NCBI GenBank assembly: GCA_028818695.1
Contig: JAPPNK010000029.1
Location: 25,478 to 89,477 of the forward strand
From: Candidatus Poribacteria bacterium
GTDB taxonomy: Bacteria; Poribacteria; WGA-4E; GCA-2687025
Length of the DNA: 64,000 bases
Direction: 5' to 3'
A program made the translations under genes and the position numbers. This document shows positions 50,245 through 58,091 of the stretch, piece by piece. How positions within the stretch are numbered: position 1 is the stretch's first letter; each line of letters opens with the position of its first letter. The notes beneath the pieces were generated by a model. That model was not told the origin of the DNA and searched no databases. It saw only the letters and a program-made list of their open reading frames with translations.

Positions 50245-51924
50245 CTATTCTTCGCTCTCGCTATCGTCAGGCTGCCAGCGGTAGATCGTCCGGTCATACC
50301 GCTCACTGTGGAACTCAACCGGCAGCGGCAGCTCCCGAAAGGTGACGATGTACGGAACGCCGCCGGCTTCGACGATCTGTTTCGCTTTCGACTCGTAGTC
50401 TTGGTTGTCGTATTTGTAGCATGTTCTGTCGAGCAGCAGGTTTGTCAGTTGATGCTCGCCGTAGTTTTTCTTTTCGTCGTCGTATTCAAACAGCAGAGCA
50501 GCGTTCTCAGGGAGGCTTTCACGCGCAAAGTCGGCAATGTCGCTGAAGGTCGGCTCCATTCGATTCCGCTCCACGACCGCCCAGTTTGTTTGCGCCATCT
50601 GCCAGCCTAAAAACAGCGTCACAGCCGCGCAGAACGCCGCCGCGGACATATGCGCAGCCCGCTTTTGAAACAGCCGCCCGCCCAGAGCCAAAGCCCCCGC
50701 AATCAACAACGCCCCCGCCGCATGCCAGACGACCCACAGCTGCGTCCGCATGACGGCGCCAAACGCGGGCGGGTCAGGAAATCCGCGGCCCCAGTAGGTT
50801 GGTATCGACGGCGGCAGGACAAGGCATAAGAGCGAAATGCCCGTCCATAGAAACAGCTCCCATCGGCGCCCTTTGAACGCATTCGACATGAGCATTCCGA
50901 GGATCAGATAAAAAGCGGGCATCCCAAAGGCGGTCGCAGACGGCGTCTTTGTCTGCGACAGGACATGCGGAACGACGACGCCAAAGCCCCATGCGAGAAC
51001 GAGCCATAATTTTCCGTTCTTCTCCGAGTAGGCGCGCCAAAACATGCCGACGCAGGCGACAATCGCAGGTGTGTAGAACACATGCGCCATGCGGATTGCG
51101 TAATCGAACATGAGCCTGTCCCACGGCGCGCCCCATTTTTCGATGTCGGTGTTGAGATGGCGCCACACATATTCATGCTCATGCCAAAATTCGTTTGGAT
51201 ATTGGACGATGCAGAAGATCGTCCAAGGGGCGGCGACCGCAATTGTGCTGCCCATTAAGACAAGCAGATGCTTGCCGCGCAGGCGCATTTTTTCGGTTGA
51301 GCCGAGGCGGACATACGGGAGCAGCCAGGCTGTCAGCGCGACGCCCAGCACGATAGCCGCCAGATAGCTTTTGGAGAGATACGCCAGACCTTGGGCGGCG
51401 CCGGCGAGGGCGGCTGCGCGCAGCTTCCCGGTACGAACCGTCCGCGCGACAAAGTACACGCCTAACTCTGTCCAGAACAGCAGCGCGATGTCGATATGGT
51501 CGCTGTAAAGGTACCCGTGCGTCAGCTCGGTGAAGATGGGCGCGAACCCCTGCAAGGCGGCGGCGATCAGACCGGCGCGCTTATCCAGCAGCTCGGCGCC
51601 AATCAGGTAGGTTAAAACGACGGCTCCGACGCTCAGCAGCGCGGACGGGAGGCGCAGCGCGAGCGCGGTCGTCCCGAACGCCGCATAGGAGAGCGCGATC
51701 GTCCACATCGGCAGAATCGGTTTATGGAGCCAGACATGGTTCGCGCCCCACGATTTGAAGTCGTATGGCAGATACGGAATGTCGATGAGCGTCGGTTTGA
51801 GCGGGTGTTTCAGCAGGTTTTTGGCGACGAGCGCGTGGAACGACTCGTCCCAATAGGTGACGGCGGCATGGCCGAGGTTGCGGAGTTTAACCGCAAAGGA
51901 AGCCGAGGCGATGAGAATCAGCAT
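50245..51924 (-). CDS. GT39/ArnT-like membrane glycosyltransferase
   Basis: A protein of about 559 residues with about 11 membrane segments and a C-terminal soluble domain. The N-terminal loop VTYWDESFHALVAKNLLKHP contains the D-E motif of GT39/PMT and ArnT-like enzymes, which transfer sugars from lipid-phosphate donors on the outer face of the membrane. WLHKPILPMWTIALSYAAFG is also typical. The C-terminal part (TFSDIADFARESLPENAALLFEYDD) matches the usual soluble end. The open frame runs back through tRNA-Pro, so the first usable start is the ATG at 51924 (or TTG 51927). Confidence 0.85.
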   Translation of the reverse strand: MLILIASASFAVKLRNLGHAAVTYWDESFHALVAKNLLKHPLKPTLIDIPYLPYDFKSWGANHVWLHKPILPMWTIALSYAAFGTTALALRLPSALLSVGAVVLTYLIGAELLDKRAGLIAAALQGFAPIFTELTHGYLYSDHIDIALLFWTELGVYFVARTVRTGKLRAAALAGAAQGLAYLSKSYLAAIVLGVALTAWLLPYVRLGSTEKMRLRGKHLLVLMGSTIAVAAPWTIFCIVQYPNEFWHEHEYVWRHLNTDIEKWGAPWDRLMFDYAIRMAHVFYTPAIVACVGMFWRAYSEKNGKLWLVLAWGFGVVVPHVLSQTKTPSATAFGMPAFYLILGMLMSNAFKGRRWELFLWTGISLLCLVLPPSIPTYWGRGFPDPPAFGAVMRTQLWVVWHAAGALLIAGALALGGRLFQKRAAHMSAAAFCAAVTLFLGWQMAQTNWAVVERNRMEPTFSDIADFARESLPENAALLFEYDDEKKNYGEHQLTNLLLDRTCYKYDNQDYESKAKQIVEAGGVPYIVTFRELPLPVEFHSERYDRTIYRWQPDDSESEE

Positions 51925-51964
51925 CAACCGCGCGCCGAAGCGGCTCCACAGGCGAATTAACGGA

Positions 51965-52041
51965 TGGTCGGGGCGAGTGGATTTGAACCACCGACCCCCT
52001 GCTCCCGAAGCAGGTGCGCTACCGGACTGCGCTACGCCCCG
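51965..52041 (-). tRNA. tRNA-Pro (CGG anticodon)
   Basis: On the minus strand the acceptor stem CGGGGCG/CGCCCCG is complete. The D-arm is GCGC/GCGC, and the anticodon stem CCTGC/GCAGG encloses TTCGGGA with anticodon CGG. A T-arm with GGTTCAAATCC, discriminator A and an encoded CCA complete the cloverleaf. Confidence 0.97.
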
Positions 52042-52104
52042 ATCATCATTCTCCGTCACAATAAATCATGATAACGCCGACGGACGCAAAAGGCAAGAAG
52101 AAGT

Positions 52105-52273
52105 CTTGATCTCATGCTGAAAGTAGGGACAGTTGAACGACCAAAGCCTTTATTCATGGGAAAAAGGCGCCGCCAACCAGGCCGTCATTCCCGCGCAAGC
52201 GGGAATCTAGAGACGTCGCAGAAGACGTCCGCGTTCGCATGCCGACATGTCCCAACTTAAGACGTAAGGTCAG
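52105..52273 (+). mobile_element. MITE-like element, copy B (169 bp)
   Basis: This is the same element as at 47283-47449. The left end is CTTGATCTCATGCTGAAAG, and the right end is the complement of CTGACCTTACGTCTTAAG. The central hairpin ATTCCCGC-GCAA-GCGGGAAT (52187-52206) is identical, and the TATTCATGGGAAAAAGGCG block is shared with copy A (TATTTATGGGAAAAAGGCG). The left end is more diverged than in copy A and no flanking duplication is clear. It fills most of the gap between tRNA-Pro and the DUF3221 lipoprotein gene, apart from the promoter region 52274-52342. Confidence 0.8.
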
Positions 52274-52300
52274 AGATCAACGTTTTGCCGGGGCTGTCGT

Positions 52301-52306
52301 TATAAT
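52301..52306 (+). promoter_or_regulatory. Consensus -10 box (TATAAT) for the lipoprotein gene
   Basis: A perfect TATAAT lies at 52301-52306, with a predicted start near 52313 and a 30-base leader to the ATG. No clear -35 box is visible; the position where one would be is directly beside the right end of MITE copy B. Confidence 0.45.
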
Positions 52307-52342
52307 AGACGTTGCGCGAACTCAACAACAGAAGGAAAGCGA

Positions 52343-52723
52343 ATGAAGCGAATTGCCGCGCTCTTGATCTTAGCCGCCCTTGTCGGCTGCGATAAAATCG
52401 ACCGATACGATCCGATCCAGCCTGCTCCGTTCAAGGCGGATATACGGGGCGCCGTCACATCTCTTGAGGACGTCTCTGGACCGAAGGCTCTCGGCGTCAT
52501 GCTGGTGGAGGGGGAGATTGAGAAGGATACGAGGTATGACCGCGCCTATGTCTCGGCGACCGCCTCAACCGACGTCATGGAGGCGGACGGGACAGAGCTG
52601 AACTGGAGCGATTTGAAAGAGGGGGATCGGGTGGAGGCGCAGTTCATCGGTCCGGTGGCGGAGTCGTATCCTGTTCAAGCGACTGCGAAAACGATTGTGC
52701 GCCTCAAAGCGAGCGCGCGCTGA
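52343..52723 (+). CDS. DUF3221-type lipoprotein
   Basis: This 126-residue protein has a lipoprotein signal (MKRIAALLILAALVGC, Cys16) and a small beta-barrel domain like DUF3221 (ADIRGAVTSL..., VEGEIEKDTRYDRAYVSAT, GDRVEAQFIGPVAESYPVQATAKTIV). The function of the family is unknown. The start has AAGGAAA upstream and a consensus -10 box about 40 bases earlier. Confidence 0.82.
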   Translation: MKRIAALLILAALVGCDKIDRYDPIQPAPFKADIRGAVTSLEDVSGPKALGVMLVEGEIEKDTRYDRAYVSATASTDVMEADGTELNWSDLKEGDRVEAQFIGPVAESYPVQATAKTIVRLKASAR

Positions 52724-52825
52724 TCGTTCGGCAACCTGTCGATCTGGTCTTCCGCCTTAAACGGCAGCCTCACAGACGATGATAAAGACAGGCGGAGCCT
52801 TTCCCAGATAGAAAAGCCCCGCCCG

Positions 52826-52856
52826 TTCGAATGTCCCAACTTAAGTCAGGTTGGGA
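52826..52856. repeat. Remnant of the MITE right end, forming a hairpin
   Basis: ATGTCCCAACTTAAG at 52831-52845 is identical to 15 bases of the right end of MITE copy B, with GTTCG before and GTCAG after in the same order as in the element. The fragment also forms a 7-bp stem (TCCCAAC at 52834-52840, GTTGGGA at 52850-52856) just beyond the stop of the ferritin-like gene. It may now act as a weak terminator. Confidence 0.5.
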
Positions 52857-52862
52857 AATCGG

Positions 52863-53330
52863 TTACGACCGCCGCTCATACTCCTTTAAAAAGCCTTCAA
52901 ACAGCGTCCGATGCTCTTCCTCGTCCGCCAAAATTGCGATGCACATGTCCTGCGTCACATAATCGAATCCGTCGCACAACTTGATGATGCGGTTGTAGAT
53001 GGCGATCGCTTGATTTTCAGCGTCAATGACCCCTTTGATGGAGGAAACGACGTCGGTCGTGTCTTCTACGGGCTGGAGCGACGTCTGCGTCGGCGCAAAC
53101 TCCATAGACCCTGGCACGCTGCCTCCGAGTTGCTTGATGCGCGTCGCGAGCGTCTGCGAATGGCCGATCTCTTCCGTCACATCGGCCGACAGCGACTGTT
53201 TGATCTCCTCCGCGCGCACGCCGTCAAGGTTGGTTGAGTGCGCGATAAAGTTGAGCGCCGTTTCAACCTCGCTCCAATACGCTTCTTTCAAGCCTTCGAG
53301 GATCTTGCCGCGCCGTTCCTGGTCAGTCAT
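52863..53330 (-). CDS. Ferritin-like (rubrerythrin-type) di-iron protein
   Basis: This 155-residue all-helical protein has the spaced acidic and His residues of a four-helix di-iron site: AYWSEVETALNF, DVTEEIGHSQTLATRI, DAENQAIAIYNRI and ILADEEEHRTLFEGFL. The last is an ExxH-type ligand pair. Iron storage or peroxide detoxification in the cytoplasm is the probable role. The ATG at 53330 has AAAGGA 9 bases upstream. The ATG at 53348 lacks a ribosome binding site. Confidence 0.85.
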   Translation of the reverse strand: MTDQERRGKILEGLKEAYWSEVETALNFIAHSTNLDGVRAEEIKQSLSADVTEEIGHSQTLATRIKQLGGSVPGSMEFAPTQTSLQPVEDTTDVVSSIKGVIDAENQAIAIYNRIIKLCDGFDYVTQDMCIAILADEEEHRTLFEGFLKEYERRS

Positions 53331-53372
53331 GCGATGGGTTCCTTTCATAGAAAAAATCGCTTGTCTGTGGTA

Positions 53373-53401
53373 AGTATAACCTCTAAACCGTATGCGGGCA
53401 A
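53373..53401 (-). promoter_or_regulatory. Sigma-70-type promoter for the ferritin-like gene
   Basis: On the minus strand TTGCCC (53396-53401) and TATACT (53373-53378) are 17 bases apart, with a predicted start near 53366 and a leader of about 36 bases. Confidence 0.55.
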
Positions 53402-53443
53402 AAGATGGCGCCCGCTACTCGCCCCAGTATGGAGATTTCGCTC

Positions 53444-54445
53444 ATGAGCAAAACCTACAGAGCCGCGGTCGTAGGATGCGGCGGCATGTCGCACAGCCAC
53501 GCTTCTCAATACCATCGGCTTGAAAACGTCGAGCTGGCCGCCTGCGCGGACATCCGCCAAGAGGCGATGGACGCCTATGAGGAGCGGTACGGCGTCAAGG
53601 CTCATTACACGGACTACCAGAAGATGCTGAAGAACGAGGGAATCGACCTTGTCAGCGTCTGCACATGGATACCGCTGCATGGACCGATCGCGATCGCCGC
53701 GGCGGAGGCGGGCGCCAAGGGGATCATTTGTGAAAAGCCGATGTCGGACACGCTCAAAGAGGCGGATGAGATGATCGCCGCCGCCGACGCAAACGGAACG
53801 AAGCTCGCCGTCGGGCATCAGCTGCGGTTTCACGCGCCTTATACAGGCGTCGCGGCGCTTCTAGAGGGGGGAGCTGTCGGAGATGTGACGCACATTCACG
53901 GGCATTGCCGAGGCGGCGACCTGATGGACAACGCGACCCATACCGTCGATCTGATGCGCTGGTTTGCCGGCGACGCCCCCGCTGAATGGATCATGGGGCA
54001 GATCAACCGCGGCGGAGCCGGCGAGCGGTTCGGCATTCCCATCGTTCAAGACTCCATCGGCTACTGGAAACACAACAACGGCATTTGGGGTTTCATTGAG
54101 GCGGGGAGCGTCTCGCGCGGCGGATACCATCATATCTTCATCTACGGAACGGACGGGGAAATGGAGCTCTCCCGCCCAGGCGGCCCCGCGATACGGTACC
54201 GCTCGCCTCAAACGGGAGGAGAATGGGAAACGCCGCATACCGAGGGGAATTCAGCCCCTGTCGCCGACCTGATTGACGCTATTGAAAACGACCGCGATCC
54301 GCGCTCAAGCGGACGCAACGGGCGCGCCGTTCTTGAGCTGCTGCTTGGCATCATGGAGTCGTCTCGGCTTCACCGCCGTTTGAGCTGCCCGTTGGAACTT
54401 GACCATTACCCGCTCCAGACGATGCTGGAGGACGGGGACGTCTAA
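53444..54445 (+). CDS. Gfo/Idh/MocA-family sugar oxidoreductase
   Basis: This 333-residue NAD(P)-dependent oxidoreductase has Rossmann motif AAVVGCGGMSHSH (6-18), the conserved EKP in GIICEKPMSDT, GHQLRFHAPY, and the catalytic-region His in ATHTVDLMRWFAG. Family members act on inositols, glucose-fructose, amino sugars or glycosides. The substrate is not evident. The start is the ATG at 53444, with GGAGA 9 bases upstream. It is followed by the haem-c outer-membrane protein gene after 16 bp. Confidence 0.9.
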   Translation: MSKTYRAAVVGCGGMSHSHASQYHRLENVELAACADIRQEAMDAYEERYGVKAHYTDYQKMLKNEGIDLVSVCTWIPLHGPIAIAAAEAGAKGIICEKPMSDTLKEADEMIAAADANGTKLAVGHQLRFHAPYTGVAALLEGGAVGDVTHIHGHCRGGDLMDNATHTVDLMRWFAGDAPAEWIMGQINRGGAGERFGIPIVQDSIGYWKHNNGIWGFIEAGSVSRGGYHHIFIYGTDGEMELSRPGGPAIRYRSPQTGGEWETPHTEGNSAPVADLIDAIENDRDPRSSGRNGRAVLELLLGIMESSRLHRRLSCPLELDHYPLQTMLEDGDV

Positions 54446-54461
54446 AACGAAAGGAACGCGC

Positions 54462-55718
54462 ATGAAACGATGGATCTTCGCTTTTGCCGCCGCGCTGTTT
54501 TTCGGCGCGGTTCATTTTGCTTCAGCTCTGCCGCGCTTTTCGCTCATGGAGGGCGAAGGGTGCCACGACTGCCACGCCAACCCCGCCGGCGCCGGTCTGC
54601 GCGATGCGCATGGGCATCATTTTGGACAAACGAAACTCTCGGCTGTTGAAACGCGCGAAATCGAATCCTGGATCAGCGAACATATCCAGCTCGGCGGCGA
54701 CATCCGAACCCAGGGCTACGCCTACTTTGACGCAGAATCGGACGCCCATTTTGACAACAACAACGACGGCAACGGCCATGACCATGATCATGACCATGAA
54801 ACTCCGCATGCGCCCTCAAACGGCGTCCCCGAAAGCGATAGCGATTTCCAATTCGGCGGCTTCATGATGCAGACCGACCTATACGCGCAGTTTATGTTGA
54901 GTGAAAATCTGCGCGTCTATGTTGAGCAAGATCTGCTGCATAACACGCGCCAAGCGTACGGACTCTACGGCGATGAGGAAGCGGAAACCTATGTCAAAAT
55001 GGGCGTCTTCGAGCCGAACTACGGGCTGCGCATCGACGATCACACCGCCTTTATCCGCGGCGGAAATCCGCGCGCCCAGCATAATAATCCCGCGCCGCAT
55101 CATGTGGACGGGCTGTTTTGGGGTCCGAATAGATCGTTCAAAGGCGTTGAGGTCGGCTCGGAGATTTTGGAAACCTACGTCACGCTTGGCGTTTACAACG
55201 CGGGTTTCTCGCCGATTCTGCCGGACAACAACAACGCGAAGGCGTTCCTTGCCCGCGGAGAGACCTATCTGGAGCTGGACGCCGTGAACGTTATGATCGG
55301 CGCGAACATGTATATCAACAAAAACGAGGAGCTCTCCGGCGAGTCGTATACCGAGCTGACCGCGCTTTTCGGCAGTTTCATAGGCGTTGGGAACGACAAC
55401 TGGACGCTCATGGCGGAGATCGACCTGATCGACAATTACCTTGAGTCGGTCGATGATCAGGGCTACGGCGCGGAGGGGTATGCGTTCTGGAGCGAAGGGA
55501 TGCTGCGTCTGCGGAAAGGGCTTTACTTGGTCGGGCGCGTGGAGTCGTTCGACCCGGACGCGGACGCGGACAAAGATTCGTTCCTGCGCGGCTCGGTGGA
55601 TGTGGAGTGGTTCCCGATCCCGTATCTTGAGATCAAGAACAGCCTCCGCATCACTGACCAACCCGCAGGGCTGGATACGCTGCGCGAGCTGCTCGTCCAG
55701 ACGCATCTCTGGTTCTGA
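54462..55718 (+). CDS. Outer-membrane beta-barrel protein with N-terminal c-type haem site
   Basis: This 418-residue protein starts with a signal peptide (KRWIFAFAAALFFGAVHFASA) and carries a single CxxCH haem motif as GCHDCHANPAGAGLR. After a His/Asp/Asn-rich stretch (DGNGHDHDHDHETPH) the rest alternates aromatic and polar residues and ends VQTHLWF, with a terminal Phe as in beta-barrel proteins. It resembles outer-membrane proteins with a CxxCHVNPTGGG-like N-terminal haem domain, perhaps for electron transfer or metal uptake. The start has AAAGGA 7 bases upstream. Confidence 0.78.
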   Translation: MKRWIFAFAAALFFGAVHFASALPRFSLMEGEGCHDCHANPAGAGLRDAHGHHFGQTKLSAVETREIESWISEHIQLGGDIRTQGYAYFDAESDAHFDNNNDGNGHDHDHDHETPHAPSNGVPESDSDFQFGGFMMQTDLYAQFMLSENLRVYVEQDLLHNTRQAYGLYGDEEAETYVKMGVFEPNYGLRIDDHTAFIRGGNPRAQHNNPAPHHVDGLFWGPNRSFKGVEVGSEILETYVTLGVYNAGFSPILPDNNNAKAFLARGETYLELDAVNVMIGANMYINKNEELSGESYTELTALFGSFIGVGNDNWTLMAEIDLIDNYLESVDDQGYGAEGYAFWSEGMLRLRKGLYLVGRVESFDPDADADKDSFLRGSVDVEWFPIPYLEIKNSLRITDQPAGLDTLRELLVQTHLWF

Positions 55719-55745
55719 CGCCTCGGCTCAGTCCGACCTGTCTAT

Positions 55746-55779
55746 GAAGCGGTTGCGGGCAAATGCCTGTAACCGCTTC
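55746..55779. terminator. Strong hairpin after the outer-membrane protein gene
   Basis: GAAGCGGTT (55746-55754) pairs perfectly with AACCGCTTC (55771-55779). The inner GCGGGCA/TGCCTGT pairs with two G-U wobbles, making a nearly continuous stem of about 16 bp. There is no T-run after it, so it is either a non-canonical terminator or a repeated palindrome. Confidence 0.4.
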
Positions 55780-55844
55780 CGTCCCGACGATCTAAGACGC
55801 GGCTTAGAAGACCTGCGCGCGACGCTCTCATAGCCTCTAGTCGC

Positions 55845-55874
55845 TTGCGTTCTAACCCGCTTCCGCTCTACAAT
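55845..55874 (+). promoter_or_regulatory. Sigma-70-type promoter for rsgA
   Basis: TTGCGT (55845-55850) and TACAAT (55869-55874) are 18 bases apart. The predicted start near 55881 leaves a 24-base leader that contains AGGAGAG just before the presumed ATC start. Confidence 0.55.
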
Positions 55875-55904
55875 ATGCGCAACTGCGGCACATAGGAGAG
55901 CGTC

Positions 55905-56909
55905 ATCGCAGACCAGACGCGCATCAAGGCAAAAATCGTACGCGCCGAATCCGGCTATTACACCGCCCGGCACGGCCACCAAGAAACCGTCTGCGTCCTC
56001 CGCGGACGGCTCAAAGAGGCAATGTACGAAGAAGCGGACGACGGAGGGCGGTACCGCCGATACGCCGATCCGATCGCTGTCGGCGACGACGCGCTCATTT
56101 CCGTCAGCGGCATCGACGGTGCCATCGAAGAACTGCTGCCCCGCCGATCCAAACTGGCGCGGCTGCTGCCAAAAGCGGACGACCGCGCCCCCGACGTCGA
56201 ACAGATCATCGCCGCAAACATTGACGCGGTCGTCATCGTCGCCTCCGTCAAAAACCCGCGTTTGAACCTGCGCTATATCGACCGCCTTCTTATCCTCGCC
56301 GAATTCGGCGGCGCGCAGCCGATTCTACTCCTCAACAAATGCGACCTGTTGAAACCCGGCGAGCGCGAAGAACTTGATCAAACCTTACAGCGCATCTACG
56401 GTCCCGCCGGCGTTGAAACGTTCGGCGCCTCCGCCCTTCAACCTGAAACGCTTGAGCCGCTCAAAGGGCGCATCAAGGGTCTCTTTTCCGTCTTTGTCGG
56501 GCAGTCTGGCGCGGGCAAGTCGTCCGTCCTGAACGCGCTGGATCCTAGCCTCGACCTGCGCGTTAGAGAAGTGAGCGAGGCGACGCGCAAAGGCAGGCAC
56601 ACCACCGCCTTCGTTCAAATGTATGAGCTGCCCTTCGGCGCGCATATCGCCGACACGCCCGGCCTTCGTGAGGTCGGCATCTGGGGAACTCCCACCGAGA
56701 TGCTGGATTACTACTTCAAAGAGATGCGCCCCTATCTCGGACAGTGCCGTTTCAGCGACTGCTGGCATTTTGAAGAGCCTGGCTGCGCTGTCCGCGGCGC
56801 CGTTGAAACGGGCGGCGTCAGCCCAGAACGCTACCAGAGCTACCGCCGGCTTTGCCAAGAAGGTCCTGTCGAAGAACATGAGCGGCGCCCGAAGCGTCTC
56901 CGTTCCTGA
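55905..56909 (+). CDS. rsgA: Ribosome-assembly GTPase RsgA (apparent ATC start)
   Basis: This is a circularly permuted GTPase. It has an N-terminal OB-fold (KAKIVRAESGYYTARHGHQETVCVLRGRLKE), then G4 NKCD, G1 GQSGAGKSS, G3 DTPG, and the zinc-binding CRFSDCWHFEEPGC. The first ATG in frame (56022) would remove most of the OB-fold. The frame is open back to TAG 55893, and no ATG, GTG or TTG occurs before 56022. An ATC at 55905 lies 6 bases after GGAG, and the promoter starts transcription about 24 bases before. ATC is therefore the likely initiation codon, giving 334 residues. A sequencing error changing an ATG is the alternative. Confidence 0.88.
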   Translation: MADQTRIKAKIVRAESGYYTARHGHQETVCVLRGRLKEAMYEEADDGGRYRRYADPIAVGDDALISVSGIDGAIEELLPRRSKLARLLPKADDRAPDVEQIIAANIDAVVIVASVKNPRLNLRYIDRLLILAEFGGAQPILLLNKCDLLKPGEREELDQTLQRIYGPAGVETFGASALQPETLEPLKGRIKGLFSVFVGQSGAGKSSVLNALDPSLDLRVREVSEATRKGRHTTAFVQMYELPFGAHIADTPGLREVGIWGTPTEMLDYYFKEMRPYLGQCRFSDCWHFEEPGCAVRGAVETGGVSPERYQSYRRLCQEGPVEEHERRPKRLRS

Positions 56910-56948
56910 CTCAAGCTGGGTCTCTTTTGCCGTTGCCATTTTCAGGTT

Positions 56949-58091
56949 ATGATGCAGAGTATGGTGTATTCGCGCTTGTCCGAACTCAGAAGAAAGCGCG
57001 CGCAGCAAAGGGCGCGCAGGCGGCGCGCGCGGCGAATGAGAGCGTCGCTTTTTCTGTCGCTGTTGGCGCATGCCGCCGCGCTGGCGTTTCTTGCGTATTC
57101 GACGTTCACGCCTGTCGCGATTCCGCCGCCGGCGCGTCCGCTCCCGAGCGGCGAGACGGCGTATGCTGTGTTTTTGCCGGCTCCGTCCAAAGCGGCTCCG
57201 AGGGCAGAACCTGCTCAACCTGTTTCAAGGTCGGCGCCGTCGGAGGAATCGGTTGCGCTGTCGGAGGCGCAGGAGTCGACGCCGTCTTCTCAAGCCGCTG
57301 AACAGCCTCCAGAGCCGGCGCCAGAGGAGAAACCGCAGCCCGCAGAAGAGACGAACGCTTCAGATCCTGCCGTTGAGACGGATCTTCCCGCGCTTGAACC
57401 GCTTCCGTTGACGCCTGTTTCGGCGCAGCGGTCGGGAATCTTGACAAGTCCGCGTCCTTTGTCGAGAGAGTTTTCGGAGCGGCGGGGTATGTCGGAGGGC
57501 GCGTCGCCTTCGCCGTCGGAATCGTCCGCGCCTGCGCCTGAATCTCCCGCGTCGGCCGAGGCGGGGAGCATCGGCGAGGCGCTTCAGGTCATCGCGGAGT
57601 CGGTTGGCGGCAAAGAAGCGCGCCCTGCGGACATCGTCTTTCTGCTGGATTTGAGCGGCAGCATGGCGAACAACATTCATGCGGTCAGGGCAAATTTGTC
57701 GGCAATGTCTCAAGAGCTGAAGCGGCGCAAGGTGGACGCGACGTTCGGAGTCGTGAAGTTCAAGGTGACAAAGTTTCTCGTGTTTCCGCAGTCGACGGAC
57801 ATTGCGCAGTATGAGCGTTTGCTGGCGAATGTGAAGGTGGGCGGAAACGAGCATGCGCTGACGGCGCTCCACCGCGCGATGGAGAAGGTGAAGTTTCGCG
57901 CGGATGTGGAGCGGCGTTTTATCTTGATCACGGACGAGCCTTTGGAGGGCGCGCCTTCTTTTACGGAAATTCTGCCGGCATTGATGCGGAGGAAGATCGT
58001 CGTGGACGTGATCGGCCTTGACATCCCCCAGCATCGTTTGTTGGCTCGCGGGACGAGAGGTTTATGGCATCTGATCCCTGGAGACGGTTAG
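56949..58091 (+). CDS. Membrane-anchored von Willebrand factor A domain protein (copy 2)
   Basis: This 380-residue protein begins with a very basic N-terminus (RRKRAQQRARRRRARRMR), then one membrane segment at about 35-52. A Pro/Glu/Ser-rich linker covers about 60-205, and a C-terminal vWA domain has MIDAS DLSGS (about 232-236) and TDE near 322. The domain is collinear with the protein at 18.1-19.2 kb (DIVFLLD, KVKFR, RRF, TDE, VDVIGLD, and the final RGLWHLI), so the two are paralogues. The start region ATG ATG lacks a clear ribosome binding site, and a start at 56961 is possible. Confidence 0.8.
   Translation: MMQSMVYSRLSELRRKRAQQRARRRRARRMRASLFLSLLAHAAALAFLAYSTFTPVAIPPPARPLPSGETAYAVFLPAPSKAAPRAEPAQPVSRSAPSEESVALSEAQESTPSSQAAEQPPEPAPEEKPQPAEETNASDPAVETDLPALEPLPLTPVSAQRSGILTSPRPLSREFSERRGMSEGASPSPSESSAPAPESPASAEAGSIGEALQVIAESVGGKEARPADIVFLLDLSGSMANNIHAVRANLSAMSQELKRRKVDATFGVVKFKVTKFLVFPQSTDIAQYERLLANVKVGGNEHALTALHRAMEKVKFRADVERRFILITDEPLEGAPSFTEILPALMRRKIVVDVIGLDIPQHRLLARGTRGLWHLIPGDG

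Noticed and set aside
51965-52059. N-terminal extension of the GT39-like frame through tRNA-Pro
   Set aside because: The segment is a complete tRNA gene on the same strand, so the protein must start after it.
54879-55706. 275-codon minus-strand frame opposite the outer-membrane protein gene
   Set aside because: There are no motifs, and it mirrors the codon pattern of the real gene.
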